NCBI GenBank assembly: GCA_029907705.1
Contig: JARYLJ010000003.1
Span: 28,552 to 92,551 of the forward strand
Origin: Methanomicrobiales archaeon
Lineage (GTDB): Archaea > Halobacteriota > Methanomicrobia > Methanomicrobiales > JACTUA01
Length of the DNA stretch: 64,000 nt
Direction: 5' to 3'
Shown in pieces: positions 1 through 8,592 of this stretch. A program made the translations under genes and the position numbers. The notes under the pieces are model-generated. The model searched no databases. It was not told the origin of the DNA and was given only the letters and a program-made list of their open reading frames with translations. The stretch's first letter is position 1. Each line of letters opens with the position of its first letter.

Positions 1-762
1 CATCTCCAGAAGCTCGTGGCAGGCGGCGATGAACTCGGCACGCTCCTCCCTCAGCCTGACCAGCCTCTCCTCCATGCGGGCCATCTCCGCTTTCAGTTCC
101 GAGATGCGCCTCGAGGACTGCTCCATCAGCTCCTTCGGTTGACCGACTCCCTCGGGCACGGGTATGGGTGTGAAGCCCGCCCGCTCCAGTTCCTTCTGGG
201 TCTCGCTCGCTGCCTGCACAGGGACGAAGACGGCGATGAAGTTGCCGTCCTTGGAAGGCGTATACACCTTTTCATGCGGCCCTGCAATCGCCACGTCGCG
301 CCCAATTCTGCCCATGAACACGGCAAGGCTTTCGTAACCCCGGTAGTCCTCCAGCCGGAGCGGAGAGAGCGTGAAGGGGGCAAGGTCCCTGATCCTCTGC
401 TCCTGATCCTTCAGCTCCGCCTCCATGGCAGCCTTCTTCGCGAGCAGCGCCTCCACCTCCTCCTGGAGCGGGTTCAGATCGCGGTCCACGATGCTCTTCA
501 GCTCGCGGACAGAACGCCTCTTCGAGGCCTTCATCTCATCCGTCCTGATACCGAAGGTGCTCTCCAGCGATCTGACCTTCACCAGCCGTGAAGAGGCTTC
601 TCCCGCCGTGGGGAGCGGCGAACCGATGGAGAGGCCATGGTTTTCTTCGACGAAATCCCTGATATGAAAGACTCTGTGAGAATAGAGCTCCTGTATCACG
701 TTCTGCATCCGGTCCTTCGAAGCAATGATGAGCAGACGGCTCATCTGCTTAGGACTCAGCAT
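1..762 (-). CDS. atpI: A/V-type ATP synthase subunit I, N-terminal part (cut by window edge)
   Basis: This is the first 254 codons of the membrane stator subunit (subunit a/I) of the archaeal A1A0 ATP synthase; the C-terminal membrane part that carries the ion channel lies outside the window. The translated start MLSPKQMSRLLIIASKD and the following long charged coiled-coil-like region (about residues 70-125 and 205-250) are typical of the cytoplasmic arm of this family. I chose the ATG at 762 because the MLxPxxM start is family-typical; it overlaps atpH by 14 nt. An alternative ATG at 744 follows the atpH stop directly. The gene order atpH-atpI is that of archaeal ATP synthase operons. Confidence 0.9.
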   Translation of the reverse strand, partial: MLSPKQMSRLLIIASKDRMQNVIQELYSHRVFHIRDFVEENHGLSIGSPLPTAGEASSRLVKVRSLESTFGIRTDEMKASKRRSVRELKSIVDRDLNPLQEEVEALLAKKAAMEAELKDQEQRIRDLAPFTLSPLRLEDYRGYESLAVFMGRIGRDVAIAGPHEKVYTPSKDGNFIAVFVPVQAASETQKELERAGFTPIPVPEGVGQPKELMEQSSRRISELKAEMARMEERLVRLREERAEFIAACHELLEM

Positions 763-1081
763 GCAGCTGCTCCCTGAACCGTGTGATCAGCAGTGCGACC
801 GCCCTGTCGAGGTTTTTCATCCCCCTGGCCTTGAGGGCCATCGCACGCTCCTCCCCTGTCTTCAGGATGCCGGCACGCTTCTTCGCCACCGCATCCCTCG
901 CATCGGAGAGGCGTTTCTTCTTGTACTCCTCTGCATCCTCCGATGCACGGATCACGAGGTTGTCCGCCTCCAGCTTCGCTTCGGCAAGCATTTTCTCCCG
1001 CTCTGCCCTCGCCTCGCTGATCATAGACCGATATCTTTCCTCAGATTCCTTGATGCTCGTCAGGATCTCAGTTTTCATCAA
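749..1081 (-). CDS. atpH: A/V-type ATP synthase subunit H (peripheral stalk)
   Basis: A 110-residue, almost entirely helical and charged protein with heptad-like Glu/Lys/Arg/Ala repeats (for example ESEERYRSMISEARAEREKM), matching the small peripheral-stalk subunit AhaH/AtpH of archaeal ATP synthases. It would form a coiled coil with subunit E and link the catalytic head to subunit I. It is first in the operon, with its own TATA box about 60 nt upstream of the ATG, and overlaps the start of atpI. Identification rests on composition, length and position next to atpI, which together are convincing. Confidence 0.85.
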   Translation of the reverse strand: MMKTEILTSIKESEERYRSMISEARAEREKMLAEAKLEADNLVIRASEDAEEYKKKRLSDARDAVAKKRAGILKTGEERAMALKARGMKNLDRAVALLITRFREQLHAES

Positions 1082-1138
1082 ACCCTCCTTCGAAGCTGTA
1101 CCACAGATACTGGAGAAAAGTACCCATATATTTGTTTT

Positions 1139-1146
1139 TATTTAAA
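1139..1146 (-). promoter_or_regulatory. Probable TATA box for the ATP synthase operon
   Basis: TTTAAATA on the minus strand, about 58 nt upstream of the atpH ATG. It sits in a short AT-rich gap directly behind the stop codon of the preceding gene, so the ATP synthase operon probably has its own promoter. A purine-rich BRE is not obvious. Confidence 0.45.
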
Positions 1147-1611
1147 TTACATTCCAGAAAATGGTTCTATATGAACCAGGCCCGCATCTGGGGAAAGGGA
1201 CTCTATCCTGACCCCCCCATCCTCCCCCACGAGTTCGATCCCCGAGAGTTCCTCCGATGCACAGAGTATGTGCTGCTCCGGATGCGTGCCCCGCTGCACC
1301 TGGCAGCTCCCCCTGATGCGCTTCGAGACCGCGATCAGAACCCGGAGCCTGGACGAACCAGGATGGTTCTTCGGCAACGCGACGAGCGGGAGATGGAATC
1401 TTCTGACCAGTTCCAGAAGCATCATCGCGGGCAATATCGGACCGCCTTCGGGGCAGGAGGCGACCACGAGGTCATCCGGATCCACATGTGTGACGTCTTC
1501 GCCCCTGAAGGTCTCCACATACAGTTCAAAATGGTGCCCTGCCCTTCCGACGAGGAGAAAAGAGCTTTTTCCCTTTATCAGGAGGAGATCATCGGCCAGC
1601 GGGACCTTCAT
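1147..1611 (-). CDS. Conserved-looking hypothetical protein
   Basis: A 154-residue protein that I do not recognise. It alternates hydrophobic beta-like and charged stretches and contains DPDDLVVASCPEGGPILPAM near residues 44-63, which could be a loop of a Rossmann-like or ATP-pyrophosphatase-like fold, but no diagnostic motif is visible. There is no signal peptide or membrane segment. Its start codon overlaps the stop of the upstream zinc-ribbon gene (ATGA overlap at 1608-1611), so the two are translationally coupled and probably work together. A separate TATA box follows it for the ATP synthase genes. Confidence 0.6.
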   Translation of the reverse strand: MKVPLADDLLLIKGKSSFLLVGRAGHHFELYVETFRGEDVTHVDPDDLVVASCPEGGPILPAMMLLELVRRFHLPLVALPKNHPGSSRLRVLIAVSKRIRGSCQVQRGTHPEQHILCASEELSGIELVGEDGGVRIESLSPDAGLVHIEPFSGM

Positions 1612-1760
1612 TCCTCGTAGACGTCATCCGACTGGCAGCTGGGACAGACCGGCTTCTTCCCCACACCCTTGAACCTCTCTCCGCACGATCTGCACCTGTA
1701 GTCCTTCCCCTTGACTCGTTCTGAGTACTCCACATCCATCGGGCCACCCACCGTGCACAT
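1608..1760 (-). CDS. Small zinc-ribbon protein
   Basis: About 50 residues, with two CxxC knuckles (CRSCGERF and CPSCQSDD) forming a rubredoxin-like zinc ribbon in the C-terminal half and an acidic tail. Such ribbons occur in RNA- or protein-binding partners, but no specific function can be assigned. Start choice: the frame is open to an ATG at 1793, but a TATA box lies at 1794-1801, immediately upstream, so an mRNA would begin after that codon. The ATG at 1760 is preceded by GAGGTGA at 5 nt spacing and is preferred. It is coupled to the downstream unknown gene by a 4-nt overlap. Confidence 0.6.
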   Translation of the reverse strand: MCTVGGPMDVEYSERVKGKDYRCRSCGERFKGVGKKPVCPSCQSDDVYEE

Positions 1761-1793
1761 CTGACTCACCTCATCCATAATCAGATGCCCCAT

Positions 1794-1801
1794 TTATTTA
1801 A
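1794..1801 (-). promoter_or_regulatory. Probable TATA box for the zinc-ribbon gene pair
   Basis: TTAAATAA on the minus strand, about 34 nt upstream of the ATG at 1760. It abuts the furthest upstream in-frame ATG (1793), which argues against that start. Confidence 0.45.
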
Positions 1802-1898
1802 CCCTATCCTGAGCCGAAGATGGGGTGACAATCGCCTGGAAAAAAATGCCTTCGCCCGTGTGGCCAGGGATGGATCGGAATCCGTAATGGGATTGTGA

Positions 1899-2162
1899 TC
1901 AGAGCTGGATCCCGAAGAGATGCAGAACGATCACGACAAGCACACCTGGCAGGCCACCGAAGGCGCAAAGGAGAATCGTGACCAGATTGATGGGGATGTC
2001 GCCCTTTCCGAACCAGGACATCAAACCGAGCCAGTTCATGAGAAAGAGCAGGATCACGCCCACGAGGGAGTTGATCAGCAGGGTGATCGCCCTTCTGAGG
2101 AAGAAGTAAATCAGTGCCAGTATGAGGATGGCGAGGAGGATTAGCAGTACCGACTGGAGCAT
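1899..2162 (-). CDS. BofA-like membrane protein
   Basis: An 87-residue, very hydrophobic protein with about three membrane segments (residues 4-22, 28-45 and 58-84). The pattern NSLVGVILLFLMNWLGL followed by IPINLVTILLCAFGGLPG is characteristic of the SigmaK-processing regulatory BofA family. In Bacillus BofA restrains the intramembrane protease SpoIVFB; the archaeal role is unknown. Its ATG overlaps the pmbA stop (TAATG at 2162), making it the last gene of the lonB-tldD-pmbA operon. That context suggests a link to membrane proteolysis, which is inference. Confidence 0.8.
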   Translation of the reverse strand: MLQSVLLILLAILILALIYFFLRRAITLLINSLVGVILLFLMNWLGLMSWFGKGDIPINLVTILLCAFGGLPGVLVVIVLHLFGIQL

Positions 2163-3460
2163 TATATACCGATGATCCTCTGAGAACTTAATCTTAATTC
2201 AGGGAGAATCGCATTGCCCACCACTCTGGATTCTTTTCCGAGCCCCTCGACCGATTTGAGCAGATCGAAGACGTTCCCTACGAGCATGCCAGATCTCACC
2301 GGGGTGCCTGACTCACCATCCTCTATCCAGAAGGCCTTCGATAGCTCCACCGACAGGTCTCCTGAGAGCGGATTTGCCGTATGGGCGCCGACCACATCGT
2401 GCACATACAGTGCGCGTTCCTCTTTCACATCAGAACGTTCACCATCGAAGACCAGGTTATGCACGCCGATGACGGGTGCGACCGCGTGGCCGGCCCTCAC
2501 TGCACTCCCTGTGCTCTCCTCACCGTATCGGTAGGCGGTCCGCAGATCATAGGCGAATGCACCGAGCACCCCGTCGCAGACGAAATCGAGCCTCTTCGTG
2601 GGTACGCCCTCTGCATCCCAGTCGGTCGAGCCCATCCCTTTCGCAAAGGGATCGTCGTAGATATCCAGCAAGGGTGACATGCATTCCTTCCCCATAAGAG
2701 AGGCGAGGGCGGATCGCCCCGCATGCACGTTCTTTCCACTCAATGCCCCCACGAGCACACCTCCGAGCAGATGGGATGCGGCGATCGGTGAAAGTACCAC
2801 GTCGTAATTCCCTGTGGGTATCTCTACTGCATTCAGCGAATACTCCGCGAGAAAGGAGGCCTTCTCCCCCACGCGCGCTGCGTCCAGGTCGAGGTGTACG
2901 GACTGGTCGAATTCGAACGCGGTCGAATTCTCGACGATCGTCTCGCAGGAGACGGTCGCCGCGGTATGGGGGGCGGTATACTCGAGTCCGTGTGTGTTCG
3001 CGAGGGTGACCGTGGACTCCTCCAGCTCGACAGAGGCTTCTGCGATCCTCGACCGGTGCCTGGCAACCCCTTTCCCCACTTCGCGAAGGAGTCGGGCCGC
3101 CGTGAGTGGGGAGAGAATGAAGGCCGGATCCGCGGTCTCCGCACGTGGTTCGATATGTATTGGAGACGGGAGGCCACCCCAGTTCTGGGGACTCGAGAGA
3201 CGGCTGCTCTCCAGCGCGGCAATCAGGCAATCCTTCCACCTTTTGGGGTCCCCCGTGCTGGATGCGCCGATCCTCCCCTGCCTGATCACCCTGATACCCA
3301 TGCCCCAGGTGCAGGAGGCCTCGGCCGTCTCGCAACTCTCCCCCTTCTGCACCAATGAGAGCGACTCGCCCGATATGATGAAGACCTCCGCCTCGTCTGC
3401 CAGGCGGGAGGCCTCGCCGAGCAATTCTTCAATCAGCGCCCTTTCCTCCGACAAACGCAT
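2162..3460 (-). CDS. pmbA: TldD/PmbA family protein, TldE (PmbA) subunit
   Basis: A 432-residue TldE/PmbA-type protein. In characterised systems TldE pairs with TldD to form a heterodimeric metalloprotease that degrades unfolded or modified peptides; TldE lacks the metal site and shapes the active-site tunnel. Consistent with this, no HExxxH motif is present here, while TldD, encoded directly upstream, has it. Family-like stretches include the N-terminal KGESCETAEAS region and the C-terminal segment with NPLSGDLSVELSKAFWIEDGE. Its start overlaps the tldD end by 32 nt, implying coupled translation and a 1:1 complex. Length is normal for the family. Confidence 0.9.
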   Translation of the reverse strand: MRLSEERALIEELLGEASRLADEAEVFIISGESLSLVQKGESCETAEASCTWGMGIRVIRQGRIGASSTGDPKRWKDCLIAALESSRLSSPQNWGGLPSPIHIEPRAETADPAFILSPLTAARLLREVGKGVARHRSRIAEASVELEESTVTLANTHGLEYTAPHTAATVSCETIVENSTAFEFDQSVHLDLDAARVGEKASFLAEYSLNAVEIPTGNYDVVLSPIAASHLLGGVLVGALSGKNVHAGRSALASLMGKECMSPLLDIYDDPFAKGMGSTDWDAEGVPTKRLDFVCDGVLGAFAYDLRTAYRYGEESTGSAVRAGHAVAPVIGVHNLVFDGERSDVKEERALYVHDVVGAHTANPLSGDLSVELSKAFWIEDGESGTPVRSGMLVGNVFDLLKSVEGLGKESRVVGNAILPELRLSSQRIIGI

Positions 3461-4760
3461 CCTCCAGCAACAGGTGGGGCGAACCGTCGCTTACCGGCAC
3501 GGTCTGGCCCCCTTTCCCGCAGTAGCCCTGATGGAGCTCCAGATCCTTGCCGATGAGGACGATCTGGTGGAGCGTCCTCAGGATCTCGCCCGAGAGAGAG
3601 ACATCCCTGAGGAGGCACCCCATCTCACCCTTCTCTATGGCAAAGCCATACTCGGCGTTGAACTGGAAGAAACCTCGCCCCGGGTCCACCTGCCCGCCCC
3701 TGGACCCCTTCAGGAGGATCCCTTCCCCGCATGCCTCCAGGATCTCGTCGAGGTTGGAATCGCCCTTCTCCACAAAGGTGTTGCTCATCCTCACCAGTGG
3801 CGGTTCCCCTGGCATACCCCTCGCATGTCCGATATCCCCGCCCCCCACGGCCGCGGCCGTCTCCCTGCTGTGCAGATAGGCGTTCACCCTGCCTCTGGAG
3901 ATGATCTCGGTCCTCTTCACCCTCGAACCTTCCGCATCCATGGGTTCGAAGCCGAATTCCTTCTGCGAGGGGTCGTCCACGATGGTGAGTTCCTTTACGC
4001 CGATCCGCTCTCCGATCCTGCCTGCGAGCACTGAGTTCCCCTCCTTCACGAGATCCCCCTCGCTCGCATGCCCCACCGCCTCATGTGCAAAGACTCCCGC
4101 GAGCTCGGGATCGAGGATCACCCTAGTCCGCCCCCCCTTCGCCTCGCGTGCGTCCAGGAGCGCGACTGCCCTCTCCGCGGCCTTCAACCCCAGCTCCTCC
4201 TGATGGCGCAGGTTGAACCCGAGGATTGAATGTCTGCTCTCCCTTCCCATCTGTATCAGTCCGTTGCGCCTGGCAACCGCGCTTATCGTAAAACCGCACC
4301 TGGTCATCCTGTACTCGGAATCCAGCCCTTCCGAACTGATGATACGGACATGTTCTGTGCGTTCGATATAACTTGCCCTCGTATTCACGATTCCATCGAT
4401 CCGTGCCGCCTTCTCCAGCGAGGCGAGCAGGGAGATTTTTTCGTCCAGATGAACATCTCCGGGATCCTCCTTCATCGCGGGCACGTCGAGCATGCCATGC
4501 TCGGCCGGCGCCAGTTCCAGGTGCTCACCCGTGTATCCTGCGAGCGAGAAGGCCTTCTCCAATGCATCCCTGCGTGCACCCGCGGAGTCCGGGTCGAAGG
4601 CATCGGCACAAAATATCCCCCAGCCCCTGTCTCCCAGCGCTCTCAGAATCGTCTCGTCGAAGAAGGACGAGTCTCCCCTCTCCACGATGCCGTTGTCGAT
4701 ATCGATCTGGGTGACACTGCCTCTCACTTGCCTGATATCATAGTAACGCGGCTCGGCCAT
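3429..4760 (-). CDS. tldD: TldD family zinc metalloprotease, catalytic subunit
   Basis: A 443-residue TldD-type peptidase. The zinc-binding motif HEAVGHASEGD is intact at residues 226-236 (HExxxH, His226, Glu227, His231). It would act with TldE/PmbA, encoded next, as a cytoplasmic peptidase on short or unfolded peptides. The ATG at 4760 is 5 nt after the lonB stop, so the gene is probably expressed from the lonB promoter. Length and motif are normal. The combination with a membrane Lon suggests that LonB products could be passed to TldD/E, which is inference from operon layout. Confidence 0.93.
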   Translation of the reverse strand: MAEPRYYDIRQVRGSVTQIDIDNGIVERGDSSFFDETILRALGDRGWGIFCADAFDPDSAGARRDALEKAFSLAGYTGEHLELAPAEHGMLDVPAMKEDPGDVHLDEKISLLASLEKAARIDGIVNTRASYIERTEHVRIISSEGLDSEYRMTRCGFTISAVARRNGLIQMGRESRHSILGFNLRHQEELGLKAAERAVALLDAREAKGGRTRVILDPELAGVFAHEAVGHASEGDLVKEGNSVLAGRIGERIGVKELTIVDDPSQKEFGFEPMDAEGSRVKRTEIISRGRVNAYLHSRETAAAVGGGDIGHARGMPGEPPLVRMSNTFVEKGDSNLDEILEACGEGILLKGSRGGQVDPGRGFFQFNAEYGFAIEKGEMGCLLRDVSLSGEILRTLHQIVLIGKDLELHQGYCGKGGQTVPVSDGSPHLLLEDAFVGGKGAD

Positions 4761-4765
4761 CGGTC

Positions 4766-6676
4766 CTACACAACAGGTTTCGGGAGTGCCGCATCCAGCA
4801 CTCTTCCAGCCTTTACGGACGCAAAGCTCCGGAGCTTCTCCAGGAACCCTTCCCGGTTCTCGGGCACGAGTGCATGCATCAGCACATCTTCGATATGATC
4901 TGCCGGCACGATCTCCACCACTTTCTGGTAACGCTCCTCGATCAGCACATCGGGCATGTTCGCCCTCGGAATGATCACCTTCCTTATTCCGGCCTTCGCG
5001 GCCGCCTCGATCTTGTATGTGACTCCGCCCACGGGCAGCACCTCGCCTCGTACAGAGAGGGAACCTGACATCGCCAGATCCTGCCGGACGGGAATCCCCT
5101 CGATCGCACTGATCACGGCTGTGGCTACGCTGATGGATGCAGAATCACCATCCACACCCCCATGGGTACCGATGAACTGGATATGGATGTCCATGTTCTT
5201 GATGTCCTTCCCTGTGAACTTCTTGATGATCGCACTGACATTCTTGATGGACTCCTGTGCGATCTCCCTGAGCATACCGGTGGCGATGACGGTGCCGTTC
5301 AATCCCTGCGAGGGCGTCACCTCGGCGACAATGGGAAGGACGGTGCCACTGTCCGTGCCCATCACGGCGAGGCCATTCACACGCCCCACCCTCGTCCCTT
5401 CCACCACCGTCAGCTCGTAATCACGGCTCCGCCTGATGTAATCGTCCGAGACCTGCTCCTCGATCGACCTCGCCATGCCCTTCGCGGCGAGCACATGATC
5501 GAGCGTCGTGAAGGGGGCCCCCTGCTGCCGTGCGATATCCCCCGCGACACGGATGAGTCCCCCGATATCCCTCAGCTTCAGCGTCAGGTGCCCCTTCCTG
5601 TTGCTCCTCCGCCTCGCCTCCCTGATCAGCTCCTCGATCGCACTGCGGTCGAAGTGAGGAATCTTTCCGTCCTTCTTCACCTCCTGTGCGATGAACCGAA
5701 TGAACTTCTTCCGGTTCTCTGCATTGTCCTCCATCGTCTCCCGCATGTAGACCTCATATCCGTATCCCCTGATACGTGATCTGAGCGCTGGATGCATCCC
5801 CTGTATCGCATCCAGGTTGCCTGCCGCGATCATGATGAACCGGCAGGGGACCGCCTCTGTCCTGACCATCGCACCGCTCGAGCGCTCACTCTGTCCCGTT
5901 ATCGGGAATTCCCCCTCCTGAAGGGCGGTAAGAAGATTCTGCTGGGAGTGGGGCGTGAGGGTATTGATCTCGTCGATGAAGAGGACCCCAAGGTGCGCCC
6001 GGTGGATCGCCCCTGCCTCCACCCGGTCGTGGGCAGGCGTCTCCAATCCGCCGCTCTGGAACGGGTCATGCCTGACGTCCCCCAGGAGGGCGCCTGCGTG
6101 CGATCCGGTCGCATCCACGAAGGGTGCTGTGGCCGTCGCATCGTTGGAGACGAGCAGTTTCGGGATCATGGACTCCTCGCGGGGGGTCGTGTAGCGGAGC
6201 GCCATGAAGACGAACGCGGCGGCGATGATCCCCATGAGCCACTGGTACGTGATGAAGGCATAGCCGATGATCGCGATCAGGAGCAGCATCAGGAGTGTAT
6301 TGCGCATCTGTATGCGCTTCCTCGCCTCGGCCTTGTGGGCATTCACAATCTGTTTTCCACGCCCTGCGGGAACAACGCGTATGATCGGATTGTTCGGATC
6401 CTCGGAGTTTGGATAGACGAGAATATCCTGCAATTCCTCCTTCGGTAGCAATTCTGCCATCGCTTTCGCCAGCATGGATTTACCCGTGCCCGGACTCCCG
6501 ATCATCATCACATGACGCCGCTGGATCGCCGCCTTCTTGATTACTTCCACCGCATGCTCCTGCCCGATCACCTGGTCGATGAGCTTCTGTGGAACCTCGA
6601 TCTCGGAGGAGGTCTCGAGATCCAGACCGGCGAAAATATCTTCGCTATTATCCAATTCGGTATCAATATTGCTCAT
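4766..6676 (-). CDS. lonB: Membrane-anchored ATP-dependent Lon protease (LonB)
   Basis: A 636-residue archaeal LonB. The AAA+ domain has Walker A GSPGTGKS at residues 60-67 and Walker B VLFIDEIN near 230. Two membrane segments (about 128-145 and 147-161) are inserted between the Walker motifs, the hallmark of archaeal LonB, and tether it to the cytoplasmic face of the membrane. The C-terminal protease domain has the catalytic Ser in GDSAS and the Lys in TYKIEAA. It degrades unfolded and regulatory proteins. First gene of the lonB-tldD-pmbA-bofA operon, with a strong TATA box 30-42 nt upstream. It ends in TAG, showing that TAG is a normal stop in this genome. Confidence 0.95.
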   Translation of the reverse strand: MSNIDTELDNSEDIFAGLDLETSSEIEVPQKLIDQVIGQEHAVEVIKKAAIQRRHVMMIGSPGTGKSMLAKAMAELLPKEELQDILVYPNSEDPNNPIIRVVPAGRGKQIVNAHKAEARKRIQMRNTLLMLLLIAIIGYAFITYQWLMGIIAAAFVFMALRYTTPREESMIPKLLVSNDATATAPFVDATGSHAGALLGDVRHDPFQSGGLETPAHDRVEAGAIHRAHLGVLFIDEINTLTPHSQQNLLTALQEGEFPITGQSERSSGAMVRTEAVPCRFIMIAAGNLDAIQGMHPALRSRIRGYGYEVYMRETMEDNAENRKKFIRFIAQEVKKDGKIPHFDRSAIEELIREARRRSNRKGHLTLKLRDIGGLIRVAGDIARQQGAPFTTLDHVLAAKGMARSIEEQVSDDYIRRSRDYELTVVEGTRVGRVNGLAVMGTDSGTVLPIVAEVTPSQGLNGTVIATGMLREIAQESIKNVSAIIKKFTGKDIKNMDIHIQFIGTHGGVDGDSASISVATAVISAIEGIPVRQDLAMSGSLSVRGEVLPVGGVTYKIEAAAKAGIRKVIIPRANMPDVLIEERYQKVVEIVPADHIEDVLMHALVPENREGFLEKLRSFASVKAGRVLDAALPKPVV

Positions 6677-6705
6677 TTCGAAATTTCCTCTTCGCGCAAT
6701 GAGTA

Positions 6706-6718
6706 CTTATATATTTAA
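6706..6718 (-). promoter_or_regulatory. TATA box of the lonB operon
   Basis: TTAAATATATAAG on the minus strand, 30-42 nt upstream of the lonB ATG. It lies in the 93-nt gap shared with the divergent prs gene. A matching prs TATA box is less clear; TTTAAGTACTTT at about 6729-6740 on the plus strand is a weak candidate. Confidence 0.6.
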
Positions 6719-6769
6719 CCCCTGATGGTTTAAGTACTTTCAGCTGCAGGTAACGCCAGTGGTGATGAG

Positions 6770-7618
6770 ATGAGAGTGGTCAGCACGCAGAAATCGCAGA
6801 TTCTCGCCATCGGAATCGCAAAAAGTCTTGGATTGGATTTCGTCCCGACCATCTACTCCCGCTTTCCCGACGGTGAGCACTACCTGAAGACGGGCAGGCT
6901 CGATGGCGAGACCATCGTTGTCGGAAGCCTGACGGACAGCGACAGCCTCGTACAGCTCCTCCTCCTCCTGGATGCATGCGAAGGCAGCGAGTGCACCCTC
7001 GTGCTCCCGTACATGGGTTATGCACGTCAGGATAAGCGGTTCAACGAGGGTGAGCCGATCAGTGCGAGGGCCATCGCTGGTGCGCTCGGGAGGATGGCAT
7101 GCCGTGTGATTACCGTGCACGTCCACGAGCCGAAGATCCTCGTCCACTTCAGAGTCGATGCAACGAACGTTTCCCTCGGAAGGGAGATCGGTAGCTGCCT
7201 CGCCTCTAGAGGTCTGGAAAACCCCATCATTCTTGCGCCGGATGGCGGGGCGGTCGGCCTTGCGAGGAGCATAGGGAGCGAAGGGGGCTGGGAGACCGAC
7301 CATCTGATCAAGACGAGACTATCTGGTACGGAGGTGAAAATTGCACCGAAGGAGCTGGATGTGAAGTCCCGTGAAGTCGTCATCGTGGACGACATCATCT
7401 CCACAGGCGGTACCATCGTACAGGCGGCCATGATGCTCCGGGAGCAGGGTGCGTCTTCGATACATGCAATCTGCGTCCATGGCGTCTTCGCAAGCAATGC
7501 ATATTCTCAGCTGAAGGAGGCCGGCATCTCGGAGATCCTGGCGAGTGATACGATAGAGAGCGGGCTCTCCAAATATACCGCTGCGGAAGGGATCGCCCGC
7601 GCCATCGAAGGATGCTGA
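6770..7618 (+). CDS. prs: Ribose-phosphate pyrophosphokinase (PRPP synthetase)
   Basis: A 282-residue enzyme that makes PRPP from ribose 5-phosphate and ATP for purine, pyrimidine, His and Trp synthesis. Visible motifs are the N-terminal phosphate-binding region with SRFPDGEHY, the LPYMGYARQDKRF loop with catalytic-type Arg and Lys, and the PRPP loop VVIVDDIISTGGT near residues 203-215. The length matches the short archaeal (class III-like) enzymes. It is followed by rtcA with a 7-nt overlap, then nob1 and gfcR, so PRPP supply, RNA processing and a PRPP-responsive regulator share one operon. Confidence 0.95.
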   Translation: MRVVSTQKSQILAIGIAKSLGLDFVPTIYSRFPDGEHYLKTGRLDGETIVVGSLTDSDSLVQLLLLLDACEGSECTLVLPYMGYARQDKRFNEGEPISARAIAGALGRMACRVITVHVHEPKILVHFRVDATNVSLGREIGSCLASRGLENPIILAPDGGAVGLARSIGSEGGWETDHLIKTRLSGTEVKIAPKELDVKSREVVIVDDIISTGGTIVQAAMMLREQGASSIHAICVHGVFASNAYSQLKEAGISEILASDTIESGLSKYTAAEGIARAIEGC

Positions 7619-8592
7619 CCATCGATGGTTCCAGGCTGGAGGGCGGCGGGCAGATCGTCCGTACCGCTGTGGCACTCTCCGCCCTCACCAGTGAACCCGT
7701 AAGAATCGTCAGCATCAGGGCGAAGAGGCCTGTGAAGGGGCTGGCTGCCCAGCACCTCGCCGCGGTGAAGGCGGTGGCCATGAGCTGCGATGCCGTATGC
7801 ACAGGCCTGAGCGTCGGGAGCGGCGCGCTCGTCTTCGAGCCAGGTAAACTGAAATACAGGGAGATCTCCCTCGATATCGGAACAGCGGGGAGCATATCGC
7901 TGGTGCTCCAGGCCTGGCTGCCTGTCGGCCTCGCTGCGGGAGGCACCATCAGGATCGCAGGCGGAACAGAGGTGGAGCACTCCCCCACCATCGATTATAT
8001 GGATGCGGTGCTCTTCGGCGTCCTCCGCCGATGCGGAGCAGAGGCGAGCCTGAAGGTGAATGCAAGGGGTTACTACCCGGAGGGCGGAGGAGAGGTGGTT
8101 CTTCGTACCGGCGCCTCGGCACTCACGCCGATCGCCCCCCAAAGAGTGGAGGGGGGCACGGTTAGTATCGTCTCCTGCACCCAGAACCTGCCGGATCATG
8201 TCGCTGCCAGGCAGGCGGAATCCGCTGCCGAACTGCTACAACGGGAGGGGTTGCGCGCGGAGAGTAAGCTGGAGCGGAGGAGAGGACGGAGCACGGGCTC
8301 CTCATGCACGATCTCCCTGGGCGCGAAGGGAGCGTGCGCACTGGGCAAGAGGGGTCTCCCTGCAGAGAAGGTAGGAAGAAAAGCGGCGGAGCGCTTCCTC
8401 GAGGAGTTTCGTCACGACGGTTCCGTGGACACCCACCTCTCGGATCAGCTACTCGTCTTTCTTGCAAGAGCTGGCGGCGAATACACATGCTCCAGCTTCA
8501 CGATGCACGCACAGACGGTGTGCTGGCTATTCGGTGAGTTCGGACTCGATGTGGAGGTGACAGGTGACACCCTCACCCGCTTCTCCGCTTAG
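7612..8592 (+). CDS. rtcA: RNA 3'-terminal phosphate cyclase
   Basis: A 326-residue RtcA. It converts RNA 3'-phosphate ends to 2',3'-cyclic phosphates via an adenylated enzyme. Family motifs present are the N-terminal DGSRLEGGGQIVRTAVALSA, RGYYPEGGGEV in the middle, and HLSDQLLVFLA near the C-terminus, whose His is the adenylated residue of the family. It overlaps prs by 7 nt and nob1 by 29 nt. The pairing with Nob1, the 20S pre-rRNA 3'-end nuclease, is consistent with RNA end processing. Confidence 0.95.
   Translation: MLTIDGSRLEGGGQIVRTAVALSALTSEPVRIVSIRAKRPVKGLAAQHLAAVKAVAMSCDAVCTGLSVGSGALVFEPGKLKYREISLDIGTAGSISLVLQAWLPVGLAAGGTIRIAGGTEVEHSPTIDYMDAVLFGVLRRCGAEASLKVNARGYYPEGGGEVVLRTGASALTPIAPQRVEGGTVSIVSCTQNLPDHVAARQAESAAELLQREGLRAESKLERRRGRSTGSSCTISLGAKGACALGKRGLPAEKVGRKAAERFLEEFRHDGSVDTHLSDQLLVFLARAGGEYTCSSFTMHAQTVCWLFGEFGLDVEVTGDTLTRFSA

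Noticed and set aside
2814..4034. Long plus-strand frame of about 400 codons antisense to pmbA and tldD
   Set aside because: The translation is Ser/Pro/Arg/His-rich with no family features and lies wholly opposite two well-supported genes. High-GC coding DNA often leaves open frames on the other strand.
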